Below, one piece after another: positions 49,226-57,780 of a DNA stretch of 64,000 bases. Where the stretch lies: positions 95,739 through 159,738 of the forward strand of contig NZ_JALXFV010000003.1 in assembly GCF_023699475.1 (NCBI RefSeq). The letters are read 5' to 3'. The notes beneath the pieces are model-generated. The model had not been told where the DNA came from. It ran no database searches and saw only the letters and a list, made by a program, of their open reading frames with translations. The position numbers and the translations under genes are program-made. Each line of letters begins with the position of its first letter. The stretch's first letter is position 1. The DNA is from Halomarina rubra. Lineage in GTDB: Archaea > Halobacteriota > Halobacteria > Halobacteriales > Haloarculaceae.

Positions 49226-51094
49226 ATGTCCTCTTTTCTTGCCCCGTTGGCAGACCAGGGTCTGGTCTCGGCGGTGACTGTCGACATGCTCGTCGTCTTC
49301 GTCCTCATTCTCGTCGCACTCGTGCTGTTCGCGACCGAGTGGTTCCCTATCGACGTCACCGCCATCTTCGTGATGGTGCTGTTGATGGTGCTCGAACCCT
49401 GGACACAGATCTCTGCGCGGGAGGGCATCTCGGGGTTCGCGAGTCCGGCGACCATCACGGTGCTGGCGATGCTCATTCTGAGCACGGGTATCAACCGGAC
49501 CGGCATCGTCCAACTGCTCGGTCGGAAGATGGCTGCGTTCGCTGGCAGCAGTCGGCCCAAGCAACTCGCAGCGACCATCGGCATCACCGGTCCCATCTCG
49601 GGACTCATCAACAACACGCCGGTCGTCGCCATCCTCGTCCCGGTCATCAACGACCTCGCACATAACGGCAAGACCTCGCCGTCGAAACTCCTCATGCCGC
49701 TCTCGTTCGCCTCGATGCTCGGGGGGACGCTGACGCTCATCGGCACCTCCACCAACATCCTCGCGAGCGATATCGCCGCCCAACTCGGAGCGGAGTCACC
49801 GGAACTCGAGCTCCAGGCGTTCGGCATGTTCGAGTTCACCCAACTCGGTGTCGTCGTCTTCGCGGTGGGGAGCCTCTACCTGATGACCGTCGGTGTTCGA
49901 CTCCTCCCGAGACGGATCGCCGCAAACGAGGACCTCGTCGAGGAGTACGCCCTGCAGGAGTACCTCGCGGACGTCAGCGTCCCCGCGAACTCCTCGCTCA
50001 TCGGGCAGACCGTCGGAGAGGCACTCGGAGACGACGACCTCGACATCGACGTGCTGCAGCTGATTCGCTACGGTGAGCGCTTCTCCGAACCGCTCGCGCG
50101 AAAAGAGATCCGGGAGGGCGACACGCTCCGACTCAGGACGAACCGGGAGACGCTCGAACAGATCATGGATACGGAAGGGCTCGCCCTGTCGGGCAGTCCA
50201 CGGAGCGAAGACGACCTCCATCCGGGGGAGGAAGAACCGGTTCTCGTCGAGGTCGTCATCCCCTCGGGGTCGTTTCTGGTCGGCGAAACTCTCACGAGTT
50301 CGGCCTTCCGACAGCGCTACGACGCGAACGTCCTCGCCTTCCGGACCCGTGGAGACGTCGTCCGAGACCGATTCGAGGACATCCGTATCCGGGTCGGTGA
50401 CACACTCCTGGTGCAGGCCCCACCCGACAGTCTCACCCGACTTGTCGAGAACGAGGACTTCATCGTCGCCCACGAGTTCGACGAGGTGACCTACCGGAGC
50501 GAGAAGATCCCGTTCGCAGTGGCGATCATCGTCGGGGTCGTCGCACTCCCGGCGCTGAACGTCCTGCCTATCGTCGTCTCCGCGCTAGCAGGGGTCGTCG
50601 CGATGGTCTTCACCGGCGTCCTGAAACCGACCGAACTCTACTCGTCGGTCGAGTGGAACGTCATCTTCCTCCTCGCTGGTGTCATCCCGCTCGGAATCGC
50701 CCTCCAGCAGACGGGCGCTGCGGCACTGCTCGGGGATGCCGTCGCCTCGACAGCGGCGTTCTTGCCAGTCATCGGGGTTCTCTGGGTGTTCTACGTCGCG
50801 ACCGGCCTGTTGACGAGCGTCATCAGCAACAACGCGAGCGTCGTGTTGATGATTCCCGTCGCGGCCAGTGCGGCTCAGTCCATCGACGCAAGCGCCTTCG
50901 CGTTCGTCCTCGCCGTGACGTTCGCCGCCTCAACGGCGTTCATGACGCCCGTCGGCTATCAGACGAACCTGTTCGTCTACGGGCCTGGTGGCTATCGATT
51001 CTCGGATTTCATCCGCGTCGGTGCTCCCTTACAGTTCCTGCTGTCGATAGTCACCGTCCTCGGAATTGCGTTCTTCTGGGGCCTCAGCGCGTGA
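49226..51094 (+). CDS. SLC13-family permease with two central RCK_C (TrkA-C) domains
   Basis: 622 residues. N-terminal TM block (to about 210) with GITGPISGLINNTPVVAILVPV, two soluble TrkA-C-like domains (about 225-300, YADVSVPANSSLIGQTVGE-like; and 320-395, VLVEVVIPSGSFLVGETL), and a second TM block with LTSVISNNASVVLMIPVA and GYQTNLFVYGPGGYRFSDF. This is the sodium/dicarboxylate-sulfate (DASS) type transporter with regulatory RCK_C domains. Substrate not determinable. Monocistronic in the atypical segment. Confidence 0.88.
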   Translation: MSSFLAPLADQGLVSAVTVDMLVVFVLILVALVLFATEWFPIDVTAIFVMVLLMVLEPWTQISAREGISGFASPATITVLAMLILSTGINRTGIVQLLGRKMAAFAGSSRPKQLAATIGITGPISGLINNTPVVAILVPVINDLAHNGKTSPSKLLMPLSFASMLGGTLTLIGTSTNILASDIAAQLGAESPELELQAFGMFEFTQLGVVVFAVGSLYLMTVGVRLLPRRIAANEDLVEEYALQEYLADVSVPANSSLIGQTVGEALGDDDLDIDVLQLIRYGERFSEPLARKEIREGDTLRLRTNRETLEQIMDTEGLALSGSPRSEDDLHPGEEEPVLVEVVIPSGSFLVGETLTSSAFRQRYDANVLAFRTRGDVVRDRFEDIRIRVGDTLLVQAPPDSLTRLVENEDFIVAHEFDEVTYRSEKIPFAVAIIVGVVALPALNVLPIVVSALAGVVAMVFTGVLKPTELYSSVEWNVIFLLAGVIPLGIALQQTGAAALLGDAVASTAAFLPVIGVLWVFYVATGLLTSVISNNASVVLMIPVAASAAQSIDASAFAFVLAVTFAASTAFMTPVGYQTNLFVYGPGGYRFSDFIRVGAPLQFLLSIVTVLGIAFFWGLSA

Positions 51095-51224
51095 TGCAGG
51101 GGGTAGCACAGTTAGCGAAACTGCCCACGGACGGCCACGAACGGTCGTGTGTCAAACCGAGTCCGGCTGACAGGGGCGAAGGTGTCCCGAACTCGGGCCG
51201 CTCGTGTTCTCGTCGTCGTTCGCC

Positions 51225-51407
51225 TCACTGCTCCGTTATGAAGTGAGGGTCGTTCATCGTCACCAGATGGACTCGCTCCCTCGGAATGTACGTATACTCG
51301 TCGTCGCCGTGGTGGACCTGCCAGTGGTCTTCTCGATAGTTCAGCTGGTCGTCGTCGACCTCTTCTGAGACTGTGCCTTCGACGCCCTGGTAGACAATTG
51401 TTGCCAT
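51225..51407 (-). CDS. Small hypothetical protein, 60 aa
   Basis: Begins MATIVYQGVEGTVSEEVDDD (ATG 51407) and contains HHGDDEYTYIPRERVHLV. Beta-rich, Tyr/His/Asp-rich; similar short proteins occur in haloarchaea. Function unknown. Confidence 0.6.
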   Translation of the reverse strand: MATIVYQGVEGTVSEEVDDDQLNYREDHWQVHHGDDEYTYIPRERVHLVTMNDPHFITEQ

Positions 51408-51552
51408 ACTGGGAAGTGAGTGCCCGACGTGTATAACAAAGCGGTCTACACTGGGATGAGTAGTGAACAGGGGCGTTCTGCACGCCAACTGGGGTGTTCT
51501 TGCTCTGCGTCACCGTACGAACGTTGATTGGCCTGGCCAGCCTTCCGACACT

Positions 51553-51981
51553 ATGGCAGAATTTCCAGACGAGCGTCAACTCGTCCTTCGTGCGCGCTCC
51601 CAGATGGAACAGTGGACGAGAAACGCCCGGAACGAGGCATACGCTGAACTGTTCGAAGGTGACGATCCCATCCTCACCGAGGAGGAACTCCGACAACTTG
51701 ACGCCCTCGACTCCGAACTGGAGCGCAACGGCGGTGATGGTGTCTGGGGAACGGACCAGTACGGGATCCACACGGCTGGTACATCGAGTACTGATACCTC
51801 CCTTGGAGTGGTCTGTGTCTACCACCCACAGATCACCAGAGACACTGTCCTTCGCGGGCAGGGCGGACTCGACGACGAGACCGAAGAGCGACTCAACGCA
51901 GCGCTCTGGCGGTACAGCGAACGGGTTGCGACGCTCGTCGAAGTAGAACTCGACGAGTTCGTCCGCCAAACGCGTCACTAA
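51553..51981 (+). CDS. Haloarchaeal hypothetical protein, 142 aa
   Basis: ATG 51553: MAEFPDERQLVLRARSQMEQWTRNARNEAYAE, then LLEVCVYHP-like CVYHPQITRDTVLRGQ and LDDETEERLNAALWRYSERVATLV. Mostly helical, acidic, conserved-looking; I do not know a function. Confidence 0.65.
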   Translation: MAEFPDERQLVLRARSQMEQWTRNARNEAYAELFEGDDPILTEEELRQLDALDSELERNGGDGVWGTDQYGIHTAGTSSTDTSLGVVCVYHPQITRDTVLRGQGGLDDETEERLNAALWRYSERVATLVEVELDEFVRQTRH

Positions 51982-52020
51982 TCGAGTCTCGACAGGGATG
52001 GGGACGACGGATGCGATTGC

Positions 52021-52353
52021 TCAGCGGTGTATCAGTCCCAGAATCCGATTCCGAACGTCGTCGGCGGAGACGTACGTTTGGTCGTCCGTCGGGGCGAGTA
52101 TTTCTCTGAGAGATTTCATCCCGTCCTGCGTTTCGACTGCGTGGTCGCCGTGGACTTCGACCAACTCGTTCGTCGTAACTGGATACTCCTGCGTGTCGAG
52201 TGCGTCATCTAAGTTACCAAGCCGCCCTTTCGAGTCGCCGGGCATCGCTTTGTCTTCGTGGGCGTAATCACGCACCTCCTCTCGGTCCCGATTTGGCTGG
52301 CGTTGGTCATCATCGCCCGCTCGTCGGTCTCGTTGTCGTTTGCCTTTGGTCAT
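52021..52353 (-). CDS. DUF5789-type protein, paralogue 1
   Basis: 110 residues. Charged N-terminus (MTKGKRQRDRRAG), then LGNLDDALDTQEYPVTTNELVEVHGDH and TDDQTYVSADDVRNRILGLIHR. The last 54 residues are nearly the same as in the gene at 52702. A longer start at 52362 is possible. Confidence 0.72.
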   Translation of the reverse strand: MTKGKRQRDRRAGDDDQRQPNRDREEVRDYAHEDKAMPGDSKGRLGNLDDALDTQEYPVTTNELVEVHGDHAVETQDGMKSLREILAPTDDQTYVSADDVRNRILGLIHR

Positions 52354-52701
52354 TCTGCTCAATACGGGCTCGACTTGAATAACGGTCTAGGCGGTTCTCG
52401 GAGTAACTCCCTCACATCCGACTGACCGCCGATGTGGACCACCCCGATTCAATCGAGTTTCGCCGAGAGACCCACAGTACGGCACTCACAACTGCGCCAC
52501 TCCGAGTTGGTGTGAGGGGACTCTCTGGCGGCGATTTCCGGGGTTGTTCAGTTATCGCGCGTGAGTCTATCGCTGCACCACGTCCGGTCAGGGACGGGAA
52601 AATCGCGGTGGGCATTCGTCGACCTGCCGTGAGCGACTGCGCTCCATTTACATGGTTGTGAGAGGGTTCGGTCGGCGGAGGGAGCACGAAGGGGGAACCG
52701 A
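52354..52701. other. Spacer between the two DUF5789 paralogues
   Basis: Atypical base composition. No frame on either strand carries a recognisable motif; no insertion-sequence ends seen. Confidence 0.4.
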
Positions 52702-53034
52702 TCAACGATGGATTAGTCCTAGGACCCGGCTTCGAACGTCGTCGGCGGAGTAGTACGTCTGGTCGTCTGTCGAGGCGAACACCTCCTCGAGCGACGCCTC
52801 CCCGTTCTGCGTTTCGACGTCGTAGCCGCCGTATCGCTCGACCAACTCGTTCGTCGTAGAGGGGTATGCGTGGTTCTCGAGTGCTTCATCGAGGTCACCG
52901 AGCTGCCCAGTGGGGTCGTCGCGCAACGGTTCGGCTTCATCGGCACGGCTACGGGCTTCTTCTACTTCCCGCTCTTGCTGGCGTCGTTCCTCGTCATCCG
53001 CTTGTTTCTCTCGGCCCCGTTTGTTATCTCCCAT
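52702..53034 (-). CDS. DUF5789-type protein, paralogue 2
   Basis: 110 residues. Very charged N-terminus (MGDNKRGREKQADDEERRQQ), then LGDLDEALENHAYPSTTNELVERYGGY and TDDQTYYSADDVRSRVLGLIHR. Tandem duplicate of the gene at 52021. Function unknown. Confidence 0.74.
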   Translation of the reverse strand: MGDNKRGREKQADDEERRQQEREVEEARSRADEAEPLRDDPTGQLGDLDEALENHAYPSTTNELVERYGGYDVETQNGEASLEEVFASTDDQTYYSADDVRSRVLGLIHR

Positions 53035-53348
53035 CCTTAACTCTGGGAGGTGGAGTCGGATAACGGTGTGGCCGTCTCGGTTAGTTTCTCTTCCCGACCC
53101 CCACCTCGAGCCGATTTATCCTCAGTGACTGCTGGTGAACTCAGATCGTATGTCGCTTAGAGCACTTGGTGGTAACACAGTAGGGTGGTCCAGAGGTGAT
53201 GAACCGATGTCTACTCGATTATGATTTGCCGACATTGGTTTTCGGGGAGACTGGCTACCCACGCTGAAACACTCGCGGCACGTGTCTAACAGCTGAGTCA
53301 CGACGACTCGGCATGAAAGAAAGGCCAGATGACGGTGTCGAACGGCAA
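53035..53348. other. Intergenic, no gene seen
   Basis: AT-richer than the surroundings. Contains no convincing frame or structure. Confidence 0.4.
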
Positions 53349-53795
53349 CTACTCCAGCAGGTGCGGTGCCAGTCGCTCGATACGCTTCTCGGTCTGTGGG
53401 TGGCTGGCGAACAGCGTCGCCAGCAGGCCGCGTTTTCCACCGAAGATGCAGAGCGCGCCGACCGACCCATCGACGTCGGGGGCTTGCTCGTGACGACCCA
53501 CGGAGGCGATCTTCGCCAGCGCACGGCCGAGCGCTTCGGGGTCGTTCGTGTAGGCGGCGGCGTCCTCGTCGGCGACGTACTCGCGGGAGCGGGAGATGGC
53601 GAGGACGAACACCATCACGACCGCCTGGACGACGGAGCTGAGAATCCAGCCGAGGATGGTGACGACGAAGCTGTCGTTGGCGAGCGCGACGACCCAGAAC
53701 ACGACGATGCCGACGATGCCGACGATGGAGGCGACGCTCTGACCCAGCAGCATCCGCACCTGGAACGTGCGGCGCGGCGTATTCGAAAGTGAGAG
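53349..53795 (-). pseudogene. Truncated htpX (M48 peptidase) fragment without the HExxH motif
   Basis: The frame holds the C-terminal half of an HtpX-like protease: two TM helices (MLLGQSVASIVGIVGIVVFW and WILSSVVQAVVMVFVLAISR), then SREYVADEDAAAYTNDPEAL and the C-terminal ASHPQTEKRIERL. The zinc-binding HExxH helix and everything before it are missing; upstream of about 53770 the sequence is AT-rich and unrelated. It cannot be an active protease. An ATG-initiated frame exists from 53828, so a short product is possible. Confidence 0.75.
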
Positions 53796-53828
53796 ATTAT
53801 TCCAATAGGATAAGAGTGGCGGCGACAC

Positions 53829-54503
53829 TCACTCCTCGGGGTCGAACAGCCCTTCGATGCCGGCCGTGCGGTGGTCGTGGCGTGCGACGTGGTCACCGAG
53901 GCGTTTCACGACGAGGGGGCGGTTGCCCCCGCCGACGAGGTCGACGAGCAGTGCGACGAACGGACTGCTCGCCCGGCCGGCGTTGAGGTCCTCGCGGGCG
54001 TACGCGACCGCCGACTCCACGGTGTCGGCGTCGAGGTCGTACTCCTCGACGACCGCTTCGACGGCGAGGACGACCGTCTCGAACGCCTCGGTCGTCGCGT
54101 CGACGGACTCGCCGTCGAGGGTGATGGCGACCGGCGCGTCGCGCTCTGCGGCTTCGGGAGTGACCGCGACCGTCCGGAGGTACTCCCGGACCGAGTCGAG
54201 GGCGACCCCGCGGTGGGACTCGCCGAGGCCGCCGAGGTAGCCCTGGGCGCTCTCGGCGAGTCCGCTCGCACCCTGCCAGTTGCCGGTGCGAGCGTGGTAG
54301 ACGGCGGCCGTCGTCTGGATGAGCCCCTGCAGGAGGCGGCGGTCGGGCGAGTCCGCACCCTCGGACAGCGCGGGAGACGCCGCGTCGTCACCGTCGTCAC
54401 CGAGTTCGAGCCACCGACGTTCCCACGGTTCGTGGGCGGCGTGGTACTCCCCGGCGGTGTAGAGCGCGAGGCCGGCCCGCAGGTGGCGCTCGGTGCGGTC
54501 CAT
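53829..54503 (-). CDS. DUF309 family protein
   Basis: 224 residues. Helical bundle with the family motif YTAGEYHAAHEPWERRWLELG and LLQGLIQTTAAVYHARTGNWQGA. The C-terminal half has Asp/Glu/Val-rich helices. ATG 54503 begins the DUF309 domain; the longer frame to 54587 lacks support. Function unknown. Confidence 0.85.
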   Translation of the reverse strand: MDRTERHLRAGLALYTAGEYHAAHEPWERRWLELGDDGDDAASPALSEGADSPDRRLLQGLIQTTAAVYHARTGNWQGASGLAESAQGYLGGLGESHRGVALDSVREYLRTVAVTPEAAERDAPVAITLDGESVDATTEAFETVVLAVEAVVEEYDLDADTVESAVAYAREDLNAGRASSPFVALLVDLVGGGNRPLVVKRLGDHVARHDHRTAGIEGLFDPEE

Positions 54504-54621
54504 GCTCGCCCGTGGGGAGCCACGCGTAAAGTCGCCCGGGCGGGGGCGAGGAGGCCGGTTCGGAGCGGCGTCCCCGGACCGTGCCACGAACGCTTACGGT
54601 GCCCCCACCAGAGGGAGGGGT

Positions 54622-55062
54622 ATGTTCGCAACCTACGAGGAGGTCGAGGTCGGCGCGACCACGACCGTCGGCGAGTACGAGGTCACCCGCGAGGAGATTC
54701 TGACGTTCGCCGAACAGTACGACCCCCAGCCGTTCCACCTCGACGAGGAGGCCGCCGCGCAGTCGCTGTTCGGCGGCCTGGTCGCCAGCGGGTGGCACAC
54801 CGCGAGCGTCACGATGCGGCTGGTCGTCGACGGCATCCTCAACGACTCGGGGGCGATGGGCGCGGTCGGGGTCGACGAGTTGCGCTGGCCCAACCCCGTC
54901 CGTCCCGGTGACGTCCTCTCCATCGAGGTCGAGATTCTGGAGAAAGAGCCGTGGCGCGAGGGCATCGGTGTCGTCCCGACGCGCATCACCACGACGAAAG
55001 CCGACGGCGAGGTCGCCCAGTCGTACGTCGGACGCGTGCTGTACCCGATGAGCGGGGAGTGA
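54622..55062 (+). CDS. MaoC-like dehydratase (hot-dog fold)
   Basis: 146 residues. Hydratase-2 motif FAEQYDPQPFHLDEEAA with FGGLVASGWHTASVTMRL, then VDELRWPNPVRPGDVLSIEVEI. Acts on enoyl-CoA type substrates. Preceded by GGGAGGGG. Divergent from the DUF309 gene. Confidence 0.88.
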   Translation: MFATYEEVEVGATTTVGEYEVTREEILTFAEQYDPQPFHLDEEAAAQSLFGGLVASGWHTASVTMRLVVDGILNDSGAMGAVGVDELRWPNPVRPGDVLSIEVEILEKEPWREGIGVVPTRITTTKADGEVAQSYVGRVLYPMSGE

Positions 55063-55109
55063 CGGCGGGCGCAGAGAGCGAGGCGAGGCCAGAGACTTAC
55101 GTTGGCTAA

Positions 55110-57119
55110 CTACTCCTCGGCGTGCGCGAACGCGTACGTCGCCGCCGCTGCCGACGAGTCGCGGAGGAGGCTCCCGACGTGGGCGGGCAGTCGCAGGTCC
55201 TCGCTCCCGAAGTACGGCATCGCGTAGGCCGCTTCGACGGTCCCCGCGTCGAACTCCCCCAGACAGTCGGCGAGCGTCCCGCTCGCGTCGTCCCCGAGGA
55301 CGCTCCGCCGGAGGCCCCAGAACACCGCCGCCCCGTCGCCGGCAGCGGCGGTGACGACCTCGCCACCCACCCCGAGGTCTTCGAACAGCGCGTCCGCGTC
55401 CGTCACACCGTCCGTTCGGAGCCAGCAGTCGAACCGCGCGTCGCGGTCGAACCGCTCGCCGGCCTCGACGGTCGCGAGTCGGCGTCGGTGCGTGAGCGTC
55501 CCCGGCGCGAGCAGGTCGGCGACCGGTGGGACCCGACGGTGGACGGCCCCCGAGCGCAACCGGTCGGCGACGGCCATCGGTAGCGTGCGTTCGAGGACGC
55601 CACCGGGACGGAGAACACCCGACTCGGTCGTCGCGCCGAGCGCGAACGGTCGGACCCGACCACGACCGACCAGCGCGGTCGCCGCCCGTTCGGTGTACGC
55701 GACGCCGGGGTCGAACGGGAGGGCGTACACCCCGAGCAGTCGCCCGTCGGCGTCCGGGCGGGTCTCGACGCGCACCGTGAGGTCGCCGTCGGCGACCAGG
55801 GCAGCGCCGTCGAGCGCGTGGAACACCGAGACGTGCTCGTCGTCTTCGACCGGTGCGACCGCGGGGTGGGCACCCGCGATATCCCCGAGCGGGACCCAGC
55901 CGTCTCCGCCCCGGACCGAGACGCGGTGCCCGAGGAAGCCCGGCGCGTCCGCGTGGACCCAGAGGTCGAACCGCGTCGTGGTGTCGACGTCGGCCCGCGC
56001 GGCGAGCGTCGCGCGATACGGGTAGTGAAACCGGTCGCGAGCGACGGTCAACGTGTTCGCCAGGATACCCTCGGGCACCGTCGACTCCGCGGGGACGTTC
56101 GGCACGAACGCGTCGAACCCGCGACGCGTCTGTTTGTACACCGTCCGTGCGTACCAGCCGACGCCGCTCGCGCCCGCATCGAGCGCCGCCCGCAGGTCCA
56201 TCCGCATCGACTGGGTGCTGGAGGTGTGACGCGGGTTGACGGTGTGGGCCTGCCCGAGGAAGTAGACGGGCCGACCACGCGAGTGGCGCGCGGCGTTGGT
56301 GACGAGGCTCCGCACGGCGGCGTTGGCCGGACCGGGGCCGACGTCCTTCTCGTACCACCCGCGGTAGAAGTCCGTGAACACGAAATCCGGGAGCGCGTCG
56401 CGGGCGGCGAGGTCGTCCATCAGCCCCGCGAACACCCCCGGCTGGCGCGACTCGACGACGTACGGGAAGTGCAAGAAGACGCCTGCGGCCAGGTCGGGGG
56501 CCGCCTCGGCGACCGCCGCCCGCTGGTGGGCGTACAGCGCCGGGCCGTACTCGCGCAACGCGTCGACGGCCGCGCCGTTCCACTTCCCGCTCGCGATCCA
56601 CCGACCCCCGACGGGTGCTTCCTCCCAGAGGAGCAGGTTCCCGTCGGGGACGATGGCGGCGTAGCGTCGGGCCGCCTCCCGGAGCGCGTCGAGGTGGCGT
56701 TCGCGCGCCGTCGCGTCGGTCACGAGCTGTTTCGGCGTGTGTCGCTCGGGGACGGCCGTCTCCAGCCACGGCGTCGCCCCCGCCTCCCGTGTCCTCGCCA
56801 TCGCGTCGAGGACGCGGTCGACCGCCTCCCCGTCGGTCACCGTCGGCTGGGAGAACACCACCGCCAGGTCCTGACGCGCCGCGAACGCGACCAGGTTCTC
56901 GCGGAGGCGCTCGTCGCGCCACAGACCGGGTGCGAGCCAGACGAAGTCGTCGCGCCGCTCTTCGCTCGGGCCGGTCGACGGCGTCGAGGGGACGGGTCGG
57001 TCCGCGACCGGCCGCTGGTGTGCCTCCTCGGTCGCCGGTCTCGTGAGCGACCCACCGAGACCGAGACACGCGAGTGCACCGGCCCCCTGGAGGAACGCCC
57101 GACGGCGTCGCTCACCCAT
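55110..57119 (-). CDS. Tat-exported protein with a glycoside-hydrolase-like TIM barrel, function unknown
   Basis: 669 residues. Tat signal ERRRRAFLQGAGALACLGLGG, then a domain of about 330 residues with barrel-like alternation: WLAPGLWRDERL, VVFSQPTV, GATPWLETAVPE, LLLWEEAPVGGRW, GVFLHFPYV, PDFVFTDFYRGWYE, GRPVYFLGQAHTVNP and GASGVGWYART. The remaining 300 residues contain two beta-rich domains. Acidic residues in LLWEEAP and FTDFYRG could be catalytic. I do not recognise a family. Monocistronic. Confidence 0.7.
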   Translation of the reverse strand: MGERRRRAFLQGAGALACLGLGGSLTRPATEEAHQRPVADRPVPSTPSTGPSEERRDDFVWLAPGLWRDERLRENLVAFAARQDLAVVFSQPTVTDGEAVDRVLDAMARTREAGATPWLETAVPERHTPKQLVTDATARERHLDALREAARRYAAIVPDGNLLLWEEAPVGGRWIASGKWNGAAVDALREYGPALYAHQRAAVAEAAPDLAAGVFLHFPYVVESRQPGVFAGLMDDLAARDALPDFVFTDFYRGWYEKDVGPGPANAAVRSLVTNAARHSRGRPVYFLGQAHTVNPRHTSSTQSMRMDLRAALDAGASGVGWYARTVYKQTRRGFDAFVPNVPAESTVPEGILANTLTVARDRFHYPYRATLAARADVDTTTRFDLWVHADAPGFLGHRVSVRGGDGWVPLGDIAGAHPAVAPVEDDEHVSVFHALDGAALVADGDLTVRVETRPDADGRLLGVYALPFDPGVAYTERAATALVGRGRVRPFALGATTESGVLRPGGVLERTLPMAVADRLRSGAVHRRVPPVADLLAPGTLTHRRRLATVEAGERFDRDARFDCWLRTDGVTDADALFEDLGVGGEVVTAAAGDGAAVFWGLRRSVLGDDASGTLADCLGEFDAGTVEAAYAMPYFGSEDLRLPAHVGSLLRDSSAAAATYAFAHAEE

Positions 57120-57596
57120 CGTCGACCGCCCCGGACGTCGCTCGCGAGCGCGTTCTCATGCAGTCATCGTCTCCTTGTCACGTGCCCACAAGAGATTCAC
57201 CCTTTCGACCCTCAGCGTCGATGTCGGACCGACCGACTGCATGACACGGTGCGAGGTGGGTGACGCCACCGATGCGACAACAGGTGCGATGCGACCCGAC
57301 ACGACTCCGTTCGACTTCTTCCGATGCGCCGGTTCTAACCAGCCGACGGACAGAGACAAATCGATTCACGGAGACGTCCTGACGGAGTCTCACGCGAGTG
57401 AAACGAGCGTGAGGCACGTCAGGGCGCGAACGGTGAGGCGAGTCGCTCACCGAGCGACTCGCCGAATAAGTGAGCGTCCTGACGGAGATTTGAACACGCC
57501 GAGACTCGCTCGCGCTCGTCTCGTCTGCTCAAATCACCGCGCGGCGTTTTCGGTGCGCGGTCGCTCGCTACGCTCGCGACGTTACGCACCTGAAAA
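57120..57596. repeat. Structured intergenic region with tRNA-Arg 3' copies and nested hairpins
   Basis: No gene is visible. Copies of the tRNA-Arg 3' end lie at 57375-57387 (13 nt) and 57475-57495 (21 nt). Hairpins: CTCACGC-GAGTGAAACGA-GCGTGAG (57389-57413), an 11-bp stem at 57437-57463, CGAGAC/GTCTCG (57500-57523) inside GATTTGA/TCAAATC (57487-57535), and a long nested stem 57545-57598 around GTCGC-TCGCTACGCTC-GCGAC. Confidence 0.65.
57475..57495 (-). repeat. Partial copy of the tRNA-Arg 3' end
   Basis: 21 bases identical to 57597-57617 (discriminator, acceptor 3' strand and T-arm part of tRNA-Arg), same orientation, 122 bp away. Confidence 0.75.
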
Positions 57597-57669
57597 CGTC
57601 CTGACGGAGATTTGAACTCCGGTCCCTGGCTCCGCAAGCCAAGAGGATAGTCCACTACCCTACCAGGAC
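57597..57669 (-). tRNA. tRNA-Arg (anticodon GCG)
   Basis: Minus-strand cloverleaf: acceptor GTCCTGG/TCAGGAC (one G-U), discriminator G, D-arm GGGTAGTGGACTATCC, anticodon arm TTGGC-TTGCGGA-GCCAG (anticodon GCG), T-arm CGGAG-TTCAAAT-CTCCG. No intron, CCA not encoded. Confidence 0.94.
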
Positions 57670-57780
57670 TCATTCATCGATACCCGCGAGGTACGTAAGA
57701 CGGTTACGGTTCGTCCGGCGGGTGGCGGAGGTTCGCACGACACACGTGCGTTCAAGGGCGAAGGCGCGACCAGCCCCGGC

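Noticed and set aside
52412-52705. Frames on both strands between the DUF5789 paralogues, possibly a transposase relic
   Set aside because: No DDE or HUH motif and no terminal repeats.
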